Shown: piece by piece, positions 1 through 8,178 of the stretch
Numbering within the stretch: the first letter of the stretch is position 1
Layout of the letters: the number at the start of each line of letters is the position of its first letter
Origin: Bacteroidaceae bacterium
GTDB lineage: Bacteria; Bacteroidota; Bacteroidia; Bacteroidales; Bacteroidaceae
DNA: 48,497 nucleotides
NCBI GenBank assembly: GCA_017628775.1
Contig: JAGBYN010000117.1
Location: forward strand, 1 to 48,497
Direction of reading: 5' to 3'
The notes under the pieces: model-generated
Database searches by the model: none
The model's input: the letters and a program-made list of their open reading frames with translations, nothing else
Told to the model about the DNA's origin: nothing
Translations under genes and position numbers: made by a program

Positions 1-1
1 A

Positions 2-745
2 ATCTACAATAGTAGAAATTAAATAAGTCTTTTAGACACTAATTATCTACATCCTTTGAAGTATAAATCTACAATAGTAGAAATTAAATAAGTCTTTTAG
101 ACTAGCAAAATATAAAGATGCTTGGAGAAAATCTACAATAGTAGAAATTAAATAAGTCTTTTAGACTGTGGAAACTGAATTTTACAGAGCGTTTAATCTA
201 CAATAGTAGAAATTAAATAAGTCTTTTAGACTAAAAGAATTGTCCGCTCGCTTTGATAAATCTACAATAGTAGAAATTAAATAAGTCTTTTAGACTATGA
301 AATACATAGAAGAATATCTTGCAATCTACAATAGTAGAAATTAAATAAGTCTTTTAGACACAGAGTTTTGCTTATGCGTAAATCACAATCTACAATAGTA
401 GAAATTAAATAAGTCTTTTAGACATGAAAAACTTATTGAATACACACTTAAATCTACAATAGTAGAAATTAAATAAGTCTTTTAGACGTATTAAAAGTAC
501 GATTCACTTCATTAAAATCTACAATAGTAGAAATTAAATAAGTCTTTTAGACTCCCGGATTTACTTATGATATTTACATATCTACAATAGTAGAAATTAA
601 ATAAGTCTTTTAGACGTGATGAGAAACTTTACAGGTAGTCGGTAATCTACAATAGTAGAAATTAAATAAGTCTTTTAGACAAAAAAGGAACATAAAAAGA
701 CAACGTTTGATCTACAATAGTAGAAATTAAATAAGTCTTTTAGAC
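2..745 (-). CRISPR. Type V-A-like CRISPR array, 12 repeats, truncated by window edge
   Basis: Twelve identical 36-bp repeats start at 2, 67, 131, 196, 260, 324, 388, 452, 517, 580, 645 and 710, separated by 11 complete spacers of 27-29 bp. Read on the minus strand each repeat starts GTCTAAAAGAC and ends AATTTCTACTATTGTAGAT, the conserved Cas12a-family crRNA handle with a TCTAC/GTAGA stem and TATT loop. The array is therefore transcribed on the minus strand, in the same direction as the cas genes. The leader-proximal end is at 745, next to cas2, so the newest spacer should be 681-709. No repeat shows decay, which suggests either a young array or that the degenerate distal end lies beyond position 1. 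Spacers are mostly AT-rich; no match elsewhere in the window was noticed by eye. Confidence 0.98.
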
Positions 746-908
746 AAGACTTTGCAAAGATAGCAACTAAATCTCAAACACACAAGGGGTTAGCGTGAAA
801 TCTATTTTACACATTTACCCCACGCTTTCACTCGTAAAATTTATAACACACTGATTTACAGCATTTTAATCATATTTAGCAACTCTTACACAAAAGAGGT
901 TTGCAAAT
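746..908 (-). promoter_or_regulatory. CRISPR leader
   Basis: AT-rich, non-coding 163 bp between the cas2 stop and the first repeat. It contains a good Bacteroidetes promoter at its array end (separate entry) and short GGGGT/ACCCC and GCGTG/CACGC inverted matches around 786-830. By position it should hold the sequence that Cas1-Cas2 recognises for polarised spacer insertion; this is inference. Confidence 0.75.
755..785 (-). promoter_or_regulatory. Predicted promoter of the CRISPR array
   Basis: On the minus strand TTG (783-785) and TATCTTTG (755-762) are separated by exactly 20 bp, matching the Bacteroidetes sigma-ABfr consensus TTTG-N19-21-TAnnTTTG. Transcription would start around 748-750, only a few bases before the first repeat at 745. 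Confidence 0.65.
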
Positions 909-1181
909 TCATATAAAAACGACATCTTGGTCGCGATGAATGGCATTACCAAACTTAATTACATTGCGAGAAAGTACCTCAAAAATAACAACACTATCTT
1001 CAGGAGTAAACAACGGACCGAACCTATCAACTATTTGAGATGTTATAATTTCTATGATGCGCCTCGTGTTATTCACTTCGTATACAGAATATTGCAAACG
1101 TATAGCTCCATAACGTGAAAGCATCTTTGAAAATCTCGTACGCAACTTGTTGTTTTTAATATCGTAACTGATAATAATCAT
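909..1181 (-). CDS. cas2: CRISPR-associated endoribonuclease-like protein Cas2
   Basis: Ninety residues, a normal Cas2 length. The start MIIISYDIKNNKLRTRF has the beta-1 strand and conserved Asp (YDI) of the ferredoxin-like Cas2 fold, and RLQYSVYEV fits the second Cas2 strand. Cas2 dimers bridge two Cas1 dimers in the spacer-integration complex; catalysis by Cas2 itself is not needed for that. The ATG overlaps the cas1 stop by 4 nt (ATGA at 1178-1181), so the two are translationally coupled. It is the last cas gene before the leader and array. Confidence 0.95.
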   Translation of the reverse strand: MIIISYDIKNNKLRTRFSKMLSRYGAIRLQYSVYEVNNTRRIIEIITSQIVDRFGPLFTPEDSVVIFEVLSRNVIKFGNAIHRDQDVVFI

Positions 1182-2149
1182 AATTCAAAAAATGGATATT
1201 CAGGTGTTTTATTTTGTTCCATAAAGGCTCGGTAGAATTGCTGTACATAGTGAAATATGTCCATTTTGCGATTTACCAAAACTTCAAAGAAAAGACGGTT
1301 GTAATCCATGATCTTTTCTCGCTTTAGGTGCCACTCTCCATCCAAATTTTCAAAATCATCAACTTTTATCTGTCCCCTATTTATACCTGTTCGGATTGTG
1401 TGGTCAATAAGCCCCCGAAAAGCTTCTTGAACATCACAAACTAAAGATTTCCGCTTGAACCACAATCTATGATAAACACCTACATACACATCAAACCCAA
1501 ACATCCGTAGGTAACATTCTATGAAATTAAATAAAAGTGTATATCCAAAGTCTAATATCGTGTTTATATAGTCATTTTTGCCACGAGGACTCCGACCGCA
1601 CCAATTAAAATCTTGGAAGTAGGCCCTAAAGTAAAGTTTTGCGGCACGCCCCTCCACCGCCATTAAGTCTGTAATCGTTTGAGCACAGTAAATCTCACTC
1701 TCCCTACAGAGCAAACAATAGTCTATGGCCATTTTTGTCAACTCATCTTTTCTGCGCGTGCGCTGTAGTAAAACAATATGATTCTGAATCTTATTTTCAA
1801 CTAATCTGCGTGCTACCGTGAGGTCATGTTCGTACAACTCATACTGAAGTTTACGAACTTGAAAATTGCTTTCAGCCGCATTTGCCCAATAAAAAACTGG
1901 TCGCAGTGTCGTTTTCATCACAAAAAGAAACACGTTATGCTCTTCACATTTCTCTATCAATGGGGTTGTGATACGAATGTGCCCTATAACAAAAAGTGCC
2001 AAGATCTTTTGAAAGGGCATTTTTGTAAGCACCTTTTTATCTTTCGTATCTTCTAATAAAAGCACACCATTACTTACACGAAGGTCTCTACTTTGCAAAC
2101 AAGTGAGTACATAAATCGTACGAAACTCTAAATCTTTTTGACTAAACAT
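1178..2149 (-). CDS. cas1: CRISPR-associated integrase Cas1
   Basis: Cas1 inserts new spacers at the leader end of the array together with Cas2. Metal-binding residues are visible: Glu in MAVEGRAAKLYF, and His and Asp in VYHRLWFKRKSLVCDVQEAF (E179, H240 and D252 when counted from an upstream ATG at 2188). The C-terminal domain is of the type V/II single-polypeptide kind, with no fused Cas4 or reverse transcriptase. I chose the ATG at 2149 (MFSQKDLEFRTIYVL) because it matches the usual Cas1 N-terminus; the open frame extends to an ATG at 2188, adding 13 mainly hydrophobic residues. The gene overlaps cas2 by 4 nt. It lies behind a long hairpin (2197-2254), so its expression relative to the effector may be reduced. 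Confidence 0.94.
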   Translation of the reverse strand: MFSQKDLEFRTIYVLTCLQSRDLRVSNGVLLLEDTKDKKVLTKMPFQKILALFVIGHIRITTPLIEKCEEHNVFLFVMKTTLRPVFYWANAAESNFQVRKLQYELYEHDLTVARRLVENKIQNHIVLLQRTRRKDELTKMAIDYCLLCRESEIYCAQTITDLMAVEGRAAKLYFRAYFQDFNWCGRSPRGKNDYINTILDFGYTLLFNFIECYLRMFGFDVYVGVYHRLWFKRKSLVCDVQEAFRGLIDHTIRTGINRGQIKVDDFENLDGEWHLKREKIMDYNRLFFEVLVNRKMDIFHYVQQFYRAFMEQNKTPEYPFFEL

Positions 2150-2196
2150 ATCCTTGAAAATTAAAAGAAAGAAAAAATTGTCATACACCTACAAAA

Positions 2197-2254
2197 AAAC
2201 TGCACTTTACCTGTCTATCAAGTTAAACCTGATACAACAAGTAAAGTGTAGTTT
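2197..2254 (-). terminator. Long hairpin with T-run between the DUF3800-like gene and cas1
   Basis: Two 14-bp arms, 2197-2210 and 2241-2254, are complementary with one A-C mismatch. The loop contains a second near-palindrome (TATCA...TGATA, about 2215-2233), so the whole 58 bp can form one nested hairpin. On the minus strand the outer stem is followed by a run of seven T. This looks like an intrinsic terminator or attenuator inside the cas operon, separating effector from adaptation genes. A dyad for a DNA-binding regulator is the alternative. Confidence 0.6.
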
Positions 2255-2274
2255 ATGATAATAGAATTTTCTAA

Positions 2275-4257
2275 TTACGAATATATAAATGGCAGTGCCA
2301 TTGCTCGTTGCCACATATCGGCATCATTCTTTATACTATTGAGCACGGGTGCTTTGTTATTGACATGTTGAGTAAAAGAAGGCGACTGTGACTTCATTTC
2401 TATCATGTACCTACCATACTGTGTGTGATAGGGATTTTGATTGTTAACCAATGCATAACATTGAATAATGGGAAGTGCTAATGTACGAATAGCTAATCCA
2501 TTTTCCGGGAGGAGCAAATCTGTTATCGCTCGATCAAAAAGTTGTGAAACTTCTGATTTGTACCTTTCTGGATCCATTAGGAACAAGGTAATGCCCGCCC
2601 ACTTACGCACTAAAGGATAGGGATATTCCTTTTGGTCTGACCTCATAATTGCTTCCAATGGAATAGTGTATTCAGTTTGACCATTCAAATATACATCCAG
2701 CGCACATAGTTTACAATAGTTCAGCAAACACCATAGATTTGGAAAATCCTTTTGAATGGAATATTGTTCAAGCGTTGTTCCAGCCTGCTGCTCAAAGGCT
2801 GTTTTAGCTTGTTCCCAATCCTTCATACGATGGTACGTGCAACACAAATAGGAGGCAGTAACTGACGATGTACTAATCGCATAATCCTTTGAGAGATTCA
2901 AATAATCTATTGCATTCTCCAAGTCATTGCTATAGGCATACGATTGTGCCAACGTACCGAGAATCGCTGTTATGGGTTCATCCTTACGATTTGAATCGCC
3001 AGCAACCTCATTGGGAAGACTCTTAATTAAGGTTTCCTGCGTAGAATAGAGTTGTTCAAATGTATCCCTTACCGGTGTAAAACTATAATTATTGAAATGG
3101 CATTGTGCCTCACGCAACGAGAAGCTAAGTAACTTTTCCCACTTTCTCAAGATTCGTGTTTCTCCCTTATCATCATTCTTGCAGAGTTGTTCAATGAACT
3201 GCTGACGCGTGATGGGCATATCCGCCTCTCCAATATGAGAATAATATTCCACAATCACCACCATCATGTCCAACATTTTGCTGGAGTCAAGCACAATAGG
3301 TGATTTCAATAGTTCATTCCTAAAATGCTCAACCACACGCTTCAACTCCACCAAGTGCGACTGTTGGTTACGCTCTTTAATCTTGAATTTTAGCAGGTCG
3401 TTAAACATTTCCCAAACAACACAGTAATTCTCTGCTTCTTGACGCAATTTTGTCAACAATTCAGGAATCAAAGTGGTATGGGTGAATACATTGCTTGACA
3501 ACTCTTGCAAAATCAACACCATGGCAATCAATGGCTTACTATTTATATATGCCCTTGGGTCAGTGTTTTCAGTGAATGTTTGACAAGAGCATTTTGTTGT
3601 TTTATTCGCAAGAAGTTTCTTCTCTTTCCTCACCAATCCGCAAACAATGTCTGCAAGATTTATAAAGAAATTGCTCGTATCAGACTTAAAGCGAATCTGC
3701 AATTTGCAGTTCTCGGGAACATCACACTTGACAAATTTCTCAATTTGTTCCTTCATCAGGTTATGATAGGTAATAAATTCGGGACGTTTCTCCTCAATAA
3801 CCCCCCAAACCTTTTTATCGCGGTTGTCAATCCAAACCTCTATTTCTGCACCTGGTTCAAATTGGGTGTGCTTAAGGAATCCACGAATGACGACTACAAT
3901 CGCTATCAACCACCAGTTTTGGTTGTTTGCATATAATGCGGGTTTACCCGATGACACAAAGACATTCTCAACAAAAGGCAACAGACGTTGCTTACATTTT
4001 TCCACCTGTGCCGAAGTCAAATGATTGAAATGGAATCGTGCTTTGTTATTATTTCCTTGGGGGGACGAAAATTGAAGCAGTTCATTACAAGTTGAAGGAA
4101 TTGGTGCTGGAAATTCGAAATCTTCATAGAGTTGTTGATAAGCTTGGCGCAATGCCAACTCGCTCTTATTTATTTGTACTCCACAGACGAAGGACGAAGT
4201 CCCTTCTTGAAGTAAAAAGGAACCTGTCTCGTCTATACCTAAAATATATTTAGCCAT
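2275..4257 (-). CDS. DUF3800-like RNase H-fold protein with TPR-like C-terminus, in the cas operon
   Basis: This 660-residue protein sits between the effector and cas1, with its ATG only 7 bp after the effector stop. Residues 1-230 look like the DUF3800 family: YILGIDETGSF at 4-14 (the usual DESG-type first motif, D9), EVWIDNRDK around 140-148 (D144) and NLADIVCGLVRK around 200-211 (D203, equivalent to the family's QxADlxag motif). These acidic residues are placed as in RNase H-fold nucleases. Residues about 240-660 are helical; 432-465 and 466-495 resemble TPR units. DUF3800 proteins are common in mobile and defence contexts, but their substrates are mostly unknown. No cas4 motif (RecB-like Cys cluster) is present, so this is not a Cas4. 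Inference: an accessory nuclease or regulator of the Cas12a2-like effector. The DUF3800 assignment is from motifs read by eye. Confidence 0.7.
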   Translation of the reverse strand: MAKYILGIDETGSFLLQEGTSSFVCGVQINKSELALRQAYQQLYEDFEFPAPIPSTCNELLQFSSPQGNNNKARFHFNHLTSAQVEKCKQRLLPFVENVFVSSGKPALYANNQNWWLIAIVVVIRGFLKHTQFEPGAEIEVWIDNRDKKVWGVIEEKRPEFITYHNLMKEQIEKFVKCDVPENCKLQIRFKSDTSNFFINLADIVCGLVRKEKKLLANKTTKCSCQTFTENTDPRAYINSKPLIAMVLILQELSSNVFTHTTLIPELLTKLRQEAENYCVVWEMFNDLLKFKIKERNQQSHLVELKRVVEHFRNELLKSPIVLDSSKMLDMMVVIVEYYSHIGEADMPITRQQFIEQLCKNDDKGETRILRKWEKLLSFSLREAQCHFNNYSFTPVRDTFEQLYSTQETLIKSLPNEVAGDSNRKDEPITAILGTLAQSYAYSNDLENAIDYLNLSKDYAISTSSVTASYLCCTYHRMKDWEQAKTAFEQQAGTTLEQYSIQKDFPNLWCLLNYCKLCALDVYLNGQTEYTIPLEAIMRSDQKEYPYPLVRKWAGITLFLMDPERYKSEVSQLFDRAITDLLLPENGLAIRTLALPIIQCYALVNNQNPYHTQYGRYMIEMKSQSPSFTQHVNNKAPVLNSIKNDADMWQRAMALPFIYS

Positions 4258-4264
4258 ACTGTCT

Positions 4265-7200
4265 TTAATATTTATTCATATTCCACCCCTTCTTGGCGAT
4301 ATTGTAACCAGCAATACCGTCATTGGAATGAAGAATGCCTACACTTGTAAATCCGCAATTGCGCGAACAGGTTTCTGTATGTCCTAATCGTCCAGCTTCA
4401 CACACTGGGCACATTTGACTGGTGCCAGCCTCATCAACAAAACATACATTGCCAATTTGCTTGAGTTTATTGTTATCACGAACTTGAAGCAAATTTTTAA
4501 CGGGAGGCACTAAACCATAATTCTGTAATTTAAGGTAGAGTTTACGTTCAAGCATACGATAGATATTACCTGCGAATTTCTCCATTGCAGCATCCACATT
4601 CTTCACATTAAAGTCTTCCATCGCAACAAGACCTTCGCCACCATACCTTGATTGATAATCCTTGTATAAGAAATCTATCACGCCAACCACATTCGCCACC
4701 AAAGAAGACTTCAGCTGGTTCAGTTTAAGGTCAAGTTCTTCGTTCGAGATAATGCGTTTGTTATAAGCATTGATCTCAGCAAGGATATCGTCCTGTGATT
4801 TTACGCGATAGAAATCCTTACGCAATTTGAAGACGTTGCGAATATTGAAAATTTCACTTACACTCACAAGTTCTTCTCCCTCAAATGCCACAGCCATCAA
4901 CACATCGTGCAGGTAATTGCCTCTTACGCGATGCTTATTGAGAATGCGAACAAAAACGGAGTCTGGCGTCACGTCTTCAAAATTCCAACGCTTGTAAACC
5001 CAGGCAACGTACTCATTTTTTTGCGCTTCTGTCATTTTTTTGTAATCTTCAGATTTCTCAGCAAGATAATCAATAAACTTCCTGCGCTCACCATTATTCA
5101 AATTATCACTCTTCTTGAGCGCAATATTCTTCACTCCTTCTTTATGCGCATGGTCATTCATCTCATAAACATTACGTTGTGCATGACGCAACCACAGGTT
5201 AAAGAGCGAAGTGACATCACCATTCGTAACGATGTGACCACAAATCACCTTTGCCGTACTCAAATCCAAAGAGAGGGTATGACGCTTTTCAAAAATACGC
5301 TCAAACATCTCTTCGTATTCAGTCGCAGATTTACCAAACGTTCTGCAATACAAATCGGGATTTAAGAAATAAGAAGGATTCTGGAGGATGCGACGCGACT
5401 TGCCGTTTGTATCTGATTCCTCATAAGAAAGGTCGGTAATCGTAAGCACTTCAAAACCATATTTATCTACTTGTCGTAACGCCTCAAGAACTTCCTCATG
5501 ACTTGACTTGGCAAATTCTGGCAAATACACTCCCAAGGTTGATAATTCGACTTCGCCATTGTCAATACCTAACGCAAACTTATAATGATGGTCATTCAAC
5601 TTTTGATTGAAGTTCTTTATGTTGTTGACAACCTCTTCCACCTTCGAAAAGGCTTGATTGACAAACGGAGCATTACAATGTTCGGAAATTGTTAGTGCCA
5701 GAGTTAACTGCTCATGAAGATAACGATTTTTCTTGCGTTCATCATAGCGTTCACTATCAACCCCGTACTTTTCCACACGACTATCCTTGGGCGTTCTATA
5801 GATAATAGAAAGTTCTGGGTTGATACGAATGTCAAAATGATTATTTGCATTATCGTTACTCCAAAATTGCTTCCATATGGTGGTATGCAATTTATCATGA
5901 TGTTCAAAACACTTTTCGTACTCTTTGATATTTTCTGCATTTCTAAGGTCAAGCGACGTTATTTCAAAAACCTGAGCGTTAAACCTTTCTTTAATTGTTG
6001 TTAGAATATTGGGAGACATGCGCATAAAACGACGGTAACAAACTTGCTCCAACGCAATTTTGAAATCGTCCAAACACGAAAATGCTCTATCCGTTACTTT
6101 TTTCTTAAGTTCTTGCTGAGGCAATCCTATAATTTTGGAAGCACTTTTAGAGGCAAGCACGTCTTGATAGAACTTGATTTTCTTTTGCTCATCACCATGA
6201 AACTTATATTCCCCTGAAATAAATTGTGGGTATCCTCGGCAGTCTAAAGTCGTATATTGGAGAAGTTCACGACCTATTTCCCTATAAAAATCATTACTTC
6301 CACTTTCCAAGTTGCCAAAACATAATTTTTGAAGACTGCGGTATGTAAAACTCTCAAGCCAATAACACGCAGCTGATGCTTCCGAAGAAGTTGCGTTTTT
6401 CAAAAAGTCATAACAACCCTTCGCTTCTTCTCGTGGAACAAGGTATAGTTGATGCTGCCCATTCTGCTCTGCCATAAAGGCCCAATACTGCAATAATTGC
6501 GAGTCAACACGTTCCTTTTCAATACCTTTTAATTGAGCGAAGATCTTGCCATGTTTCTTTGCTACATCTCTATACCATGCGGCAAAGGCCTTATAGTCGG
6601 TGAATAGGTTCTTTGTACAATAGTCAGCAGCACTAATCAACGACCCCCTCTGTTTCTTCAAATTGTTCAACTGCGTCTGAAGATACTTTTTGCGATTATC
6701 GTTGGAAGTTTGATTCTTCTTTGTAGCAATATCTTCTATTTCATTGGTTAGGTCCTTATAATCATCAAATTCCTTACGACTTATTCCTCGGAATAGATAC
6801 AAATCGCTTTCCCTTAATTCTTTATAAGAAGCATCATCCTGCATCATTTCTGAAAATGCCGCTTTCTGCTCCGCCAAAATATTCTTTAATGTTTGTCGCA
6901 AACTTACGTAAGTCCCCTCTTCCAAGAAAGGCGAATCGCCCCAACACAATTGTTTTCCATCAGTACGCTCATTGATATCGTTAGTTATAGCATTCCACAA
7001 GTTCATGTTGCAATGAATATCCCTTCTACAATCTCCTAAACACGTGTATAAACTATGCTCCAATTCGTTAATCTTTTGTTGAAAATCTATCGGTTTTTTA
7101 TTAAGGGTATAATAGTTGAAACTTGCTTTTGCGATTACCGCCCCCTTAGACTGTTCGGGCAGATAAATTTTCATCCCCGCCTCAAGTTGTTGCAATAGGT

Positions 7201-7735
7201 CACGCCCCATTTTCTTTAATCGCAAACTTCTATTGGTCGTTTCTTTCTTGTCCACAATGTTGTCTGCCAAATCGACAAGACAGGGCAAATTATGTTTTGC
7301 GTATAAACTCTTCAACAACAATCCCGTTCTCGCACGCTTCGCACGTTCATTCAACTCTGCAGATGCATCCTTCGCAAGTTCACCATAAAGAATTTCCATA
7401 TTATAAAGTGTTTCTTTAATAATGTCATCCACTTTATATTTCTTGATGGAATGCTGCTGTCTTTTTGCCGTTGTGCTTACTTTTATTTTGTGTCGCGCGT
7501 ACTTCTTCAACCATTCTGTTTTCAGTGTCATATGCTCTTGCAGATAATCGTCACCGTCTTTCTTATAGAATATAAACTTATAAAACAGATCTATAAATTG
7601 CTTAAGGTTGACAATAAATTCAGCAAGATCAAACTCTTCATTCTGAAGGTTAGAAATAGTCTTGACAATTCTTTTGTTTTCGTGTCCATGCTGGAGTTTG
7701 AAACGAATGGTCTTTGTGGTTTTAATGTATTCCAT
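4265..7735 (-). CDS. cas12a2: Cas12a2-like type V effector nuclease
   Basis: A 1156-residue RuvC effector, shorter than typical Cas12a (about 1200-1350). RuvC-I is ALGIDNGEVELSTLGVY (D725), RuvC-II LVAMEDFN (E1040) and RuvC-III HSNDGIAGYNIAKKGW (D1139). Between RuvC-II and RuvC-III there are only 99 residues, containing a zinc ribbon (C1109, C1112, C1123, C1127) where Cas12a has its Nuc domain. Between RuvC-I and RuvC-II there are 315 residues, far more than the short bridge-helix stretch of Cas12a. Both differences are described hallmarks of Cas12a2, which shares the Cas12a crRNA handle, is activated by target RNA and then cuts RNA, ssDNA and dsDNA collaterally, arresting the cell. Residues 610-690 should be the WED region that binds and processes the crRNA. 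First gene of the operon, with a good promoter just upstream. A divergent Cas12a cannot be excluded without alignment, but the zinc ribbon argues against it. Confidence 0.8.
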   Translation of the reverse strand: MEYIKTTKTIRFKLQHGHENKRIVKTISNLQNEEFDLAEFIVNLKQFIDLFYKFIFYKKDGDDYLQEHMTLKTEWLKKYARHKIKVSTTAKRQQHSIKKYKVDDIIKETLYNMEILYGELAKDASAELNERAKRARTGLLLKSLYAKHNLPCLVDLADNIVDKKETTNRSLRLKKMGRDLLQQLEAGMKIYLPEQSKGAVIAKASFNYYTLNKKPIDFQQKINELEHSLYTCLGDCRRDIHCNMNLWNAITNDINERTDGKQLCWGDSPFLEEGTYVSLRQTLKNILAEQKAAFSEMMQDDASYKELRESDLYLFRGISRKEFDDYKDLTNEIEDIATKKNQTSNDNRKKYLQTQLNNLKKQRGSLISAADYCTKNLFTDYKAFAAWYRDVAKKHGKIFAQLKGIEKERVDSQLLQYWAFMAEQNGQHQLYLVPREEAKGCYDFLKNATSSEASAACYWLESFTYRSLQKLCFGNLESGSNDFYREIGRELLQYTTLDCRGYPQFISGEYKFHGDEQKKIKFYQDVLASKSASKIIGLPQQELKKKVTDRAFSCLDDFKIALEQVCYRRFMRMSPNILTTIKERFNAQVFEITSLDLRNAENIKEYEKCFEHHDKLHTTIWKQFWSNDNANNHFDIRINPELSIIYRTPKDSRVEKYGVDSERYDERKKNRYLHEQLTLALTISEHCNAPFVNQAFSKVEEVVNNIKNFNQKLNDHHYKFALGIDNGEVELSTLGVYLPEFAKSSHEEVLEALRQVDKYGFEVLTITDLSYEESDTNGKSRRILQNPSYFLNPDLYCRTFGKSATEYEEMFERIFEKRHTLSLDLSTAKVICGHIVTNGDVTSLFNLWLRHAQRNVYEMNDHAHKEGVKNIALKKSDNLNNGERRKFIDYLAEKSEDYKKMTEAQKNEYVAWVYKRWNFEDVTPDSVFVRILNKHRVRGNYLHDVLMAVAFEGEELVSVSEIFNIRNVFKLRKDFYRVKSQDDILAEINAYNKRIISNEELDLKLNQLKSSLVANVVGVIDFLYKDYQSRYGGEGLVAMEDFNVKNVDAAMEKFAGNIYRMLERKLYLKLQNYGLVPPVKNLLQVRDNNKLKQIGNVCFVDEAGTSQMCPVCEAGRLGHTETCSRNCGFTSVGILHSNDGIAGYNIAKKGWNMNKY

Positions 7736-7765
7736 GGTTTAAATTTTACACTTTGATTTTAACCA

Positions 7766-7797
7766 CAAAAATAACAAATTAATGCATCGCCAACAAC
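7766..7797 (-). promoter_or_regulatory. Predicted promoter of the cas operon
   Basis: On the minus strand GTTG (7794-7797) and TATTTTTG (7766-7773) are separated by 20 bp, as in the Bacteroidetes TTTG-N19-21-TAnnTTTG promoter. Transcription would start about 20-25 bp before the effector ATG (7735), leaving a short leader without a Shine-Dalgarno sequence. Confidence 0.6.
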
Positions 7798-8082
7798 TTT
7801 TAACTGTCTAAATATTCTCAATGCTCCAAACTTAGTCGCTTATTGAAAACAAAGAATATATCGTATCTTTAATTCACCTTTTTGTTTCAAGTAAAAGAAC
7901 CGTCTATAACCGTAAAAATTGACTTCTATGCTGAACCTCTTTCTTTTGCATAAAACCCGTCTGTTGGTCGTAGACTTCTCTCAATGATTGGTGAAGTGCC
8001 TATCGAACCCGAAAATCCAGGATTGCATGCAAGCCAAGAACTCGACAAGAGTGTTTGGATTGATGGTTGGGACTAATGCAAT

Positions 8083-8121
8083 AAAAGGTGTGCTCAAGTG
8101 ATTGTCTTGGGCACACCTTTT
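8083..8121 (+). terminator. Intrinsic terminator
   Basis: A 16-bp stem (8083-8098 with 8106-8121, one G-U pair) with a 7-nt loop runs into a T-rich tail (8117-8123). It lies just behind the stop of the relic reading frame on the plus strand. The A-run at its left also makes it usable for minus-strand transcripts, so it may insulate the cas operon from read-through. Confidence 0.8.
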
Positions 8122-8178
8122 TTATTTGTTGGCGTTCACAAAGTGTATCTTTGCCATGCGGACTAACTTCGGCAGTAA

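Noticed and set aside
2150..2188. Thirteen extra N-terminal residues of Cas1 from ATG 2188
   Set aside because: Hydrophobic and unlike known Cas1 N-termini; the ATG at 2149 starts with the normal Cas1 sequence. Not excluded experimentally.
2275..4257. Calling the 660-residue gene cas4
   Set aside because: No RecB-type nuclease motifs and no four-cysteine iron-sulphur cluster pattern; length is three times that of Cas4.
4265..7735. Calling the effector canonical Cas12a
   Set aside because: The repeat handle is Cas12a-like, but the short RuvC-II to RuvC-III distance with a four-Cys zinc ribbon and the long RuvC-I to RuvC-II distance do not fit Cas12a.
7940..8075. A real small gene ending at 8074
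   Set aside because: The frame is closed by a stop about 40 codons upstream, and has no plausible start or promoter; it reads like a C-terminal remnant.
8083..8121. The long hairpin upstream of the effector as a tracrRNA or scoutRNA
   Set aside because: It has no similarity to the repeat and has the form of an ordinary intrinsic terminator; Cas12a-type systems need no tracrRNA.
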